Shown here: piece by piece, positions 62,995-63,166 of the stretch
Position numbering within the stretch: position 1 is the stretch's first letter
How the letters are laid out: every line of letters begins with the position of its first letter
Assembly (NCBI RefSeq): GCF_000003815.2
Contig: NC_049991.1
Span: 19,962,974-20,026,139, forward strand
DNA from: Branchiostoma floridae
Lineage: Eukaryota > Chordata > Leptocardii > Amphioxiformes > Branchiostomatidae
DNA: 63,166 nucleotides
Direction: 5' to 3'
Notes under the pieces: generated by a model
The model's database searches: none
Seen by the model: only the letters and a program-made list of their open reading frames with translations
What the model was told of the DNA's origin: nothing
Made by a program: the position numbers and the translations under genes

Positions 62995-63166
62995 GTGTAT
63001 GTATGTGTGTGTTTGTGTGTGTGTAGGTTTGTGTGTGTGTGTTGCTCTGTATGTCGTGTGTGTGTGTATGTGTGTGTGCGTGTGAGTGTCTGTGTGTGTG
63101 TCTATGTCCGTGTGTGTGTTTTCGTGCGTCTGTGTACGCGTGTGTGTGTGTTTGTCTCTGTGTGTG
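62842..63166. repeat. TG microsatellite
   Basis: Imperfect TGTGTG/TATGTG run to the window end, beginning ~20 bases after the discoidin exon 2 donor. Confidence 0.95.

Noticed and set aside
62867-63085. Cys/Val-rich open frame
   Set aside because: Pure translation of the TG microsatellite.

Overview
This is animal nuclear DNA. It has intron-split genes with GT-AG borders, AATAAA signals, a polymerase III tRNA gene and dense non-LTR, Penelope-like and MITE debris. The dynein gene resembles deuterostome outer-arm heavy chains. Its compact GC-rich exons in AT-rich, polymorphic, repeat-filled introns suggest a cephalochordate (amphioxus). The organism is inference, not a database result.

Positions 302-50797 (+) carry 43 exons of an axonemal dynein heavy chain, closest from memory to DNAH17 of the DNAH9/11/17 group. 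The exons run from the end of AAA1 through AAA2, AAA3, AAA4, the stalk with its microtubule-binding tip, AAA5, AAA6 and the C-terminal domain. Exon phases close perfectly over about 2,532 residues, except that exon 32 (40533-40702) lacks one base. The 5' half of the gene lies left of the window. The 3' UTR runs to about 52140.

At least 19 of the 42 introns hold partial, mostly tandem copies of the neighbouring exon's splice junction: seven of exon 12, six of exon 4, five clear ones of exon 19, four of exon 28, and two plus three around exon 39. This is the most unusual feature of the window. The introns also hold many inserted elements, several with intact target-site duplications: a 12-bp flanked LINE end at 23-206, an 8-bp flanked hAT-like MITE at 4009-4373, a 3.2-kb TIR element at 14740-17907, a CAGGG-ended MITE family, and a 14-bp flanked Penelope-like fragment at 34378-34788. 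There are two assembly gaps, 31496-31667 and 35529-35628.

From 52200 to 58300 there is a 22-bp minisatellite, two exons of an MJ1316 (DUF504) RNA-end domain with a stop codon at the invariant tryptophan, an intact tRNA-Gly(GCC) antisense in the intron between them, and a decayed tRNA-Gly 0.8 kb away. From 58307 to the right edge is the 5' end of a secreted F5/8 type C (discoidin) protein gene: a signal-peptide exon, a 4.1-kb intron and the first discoidin exon, running into a TG-rich microsatellite. No functional link between the three genes is visible.
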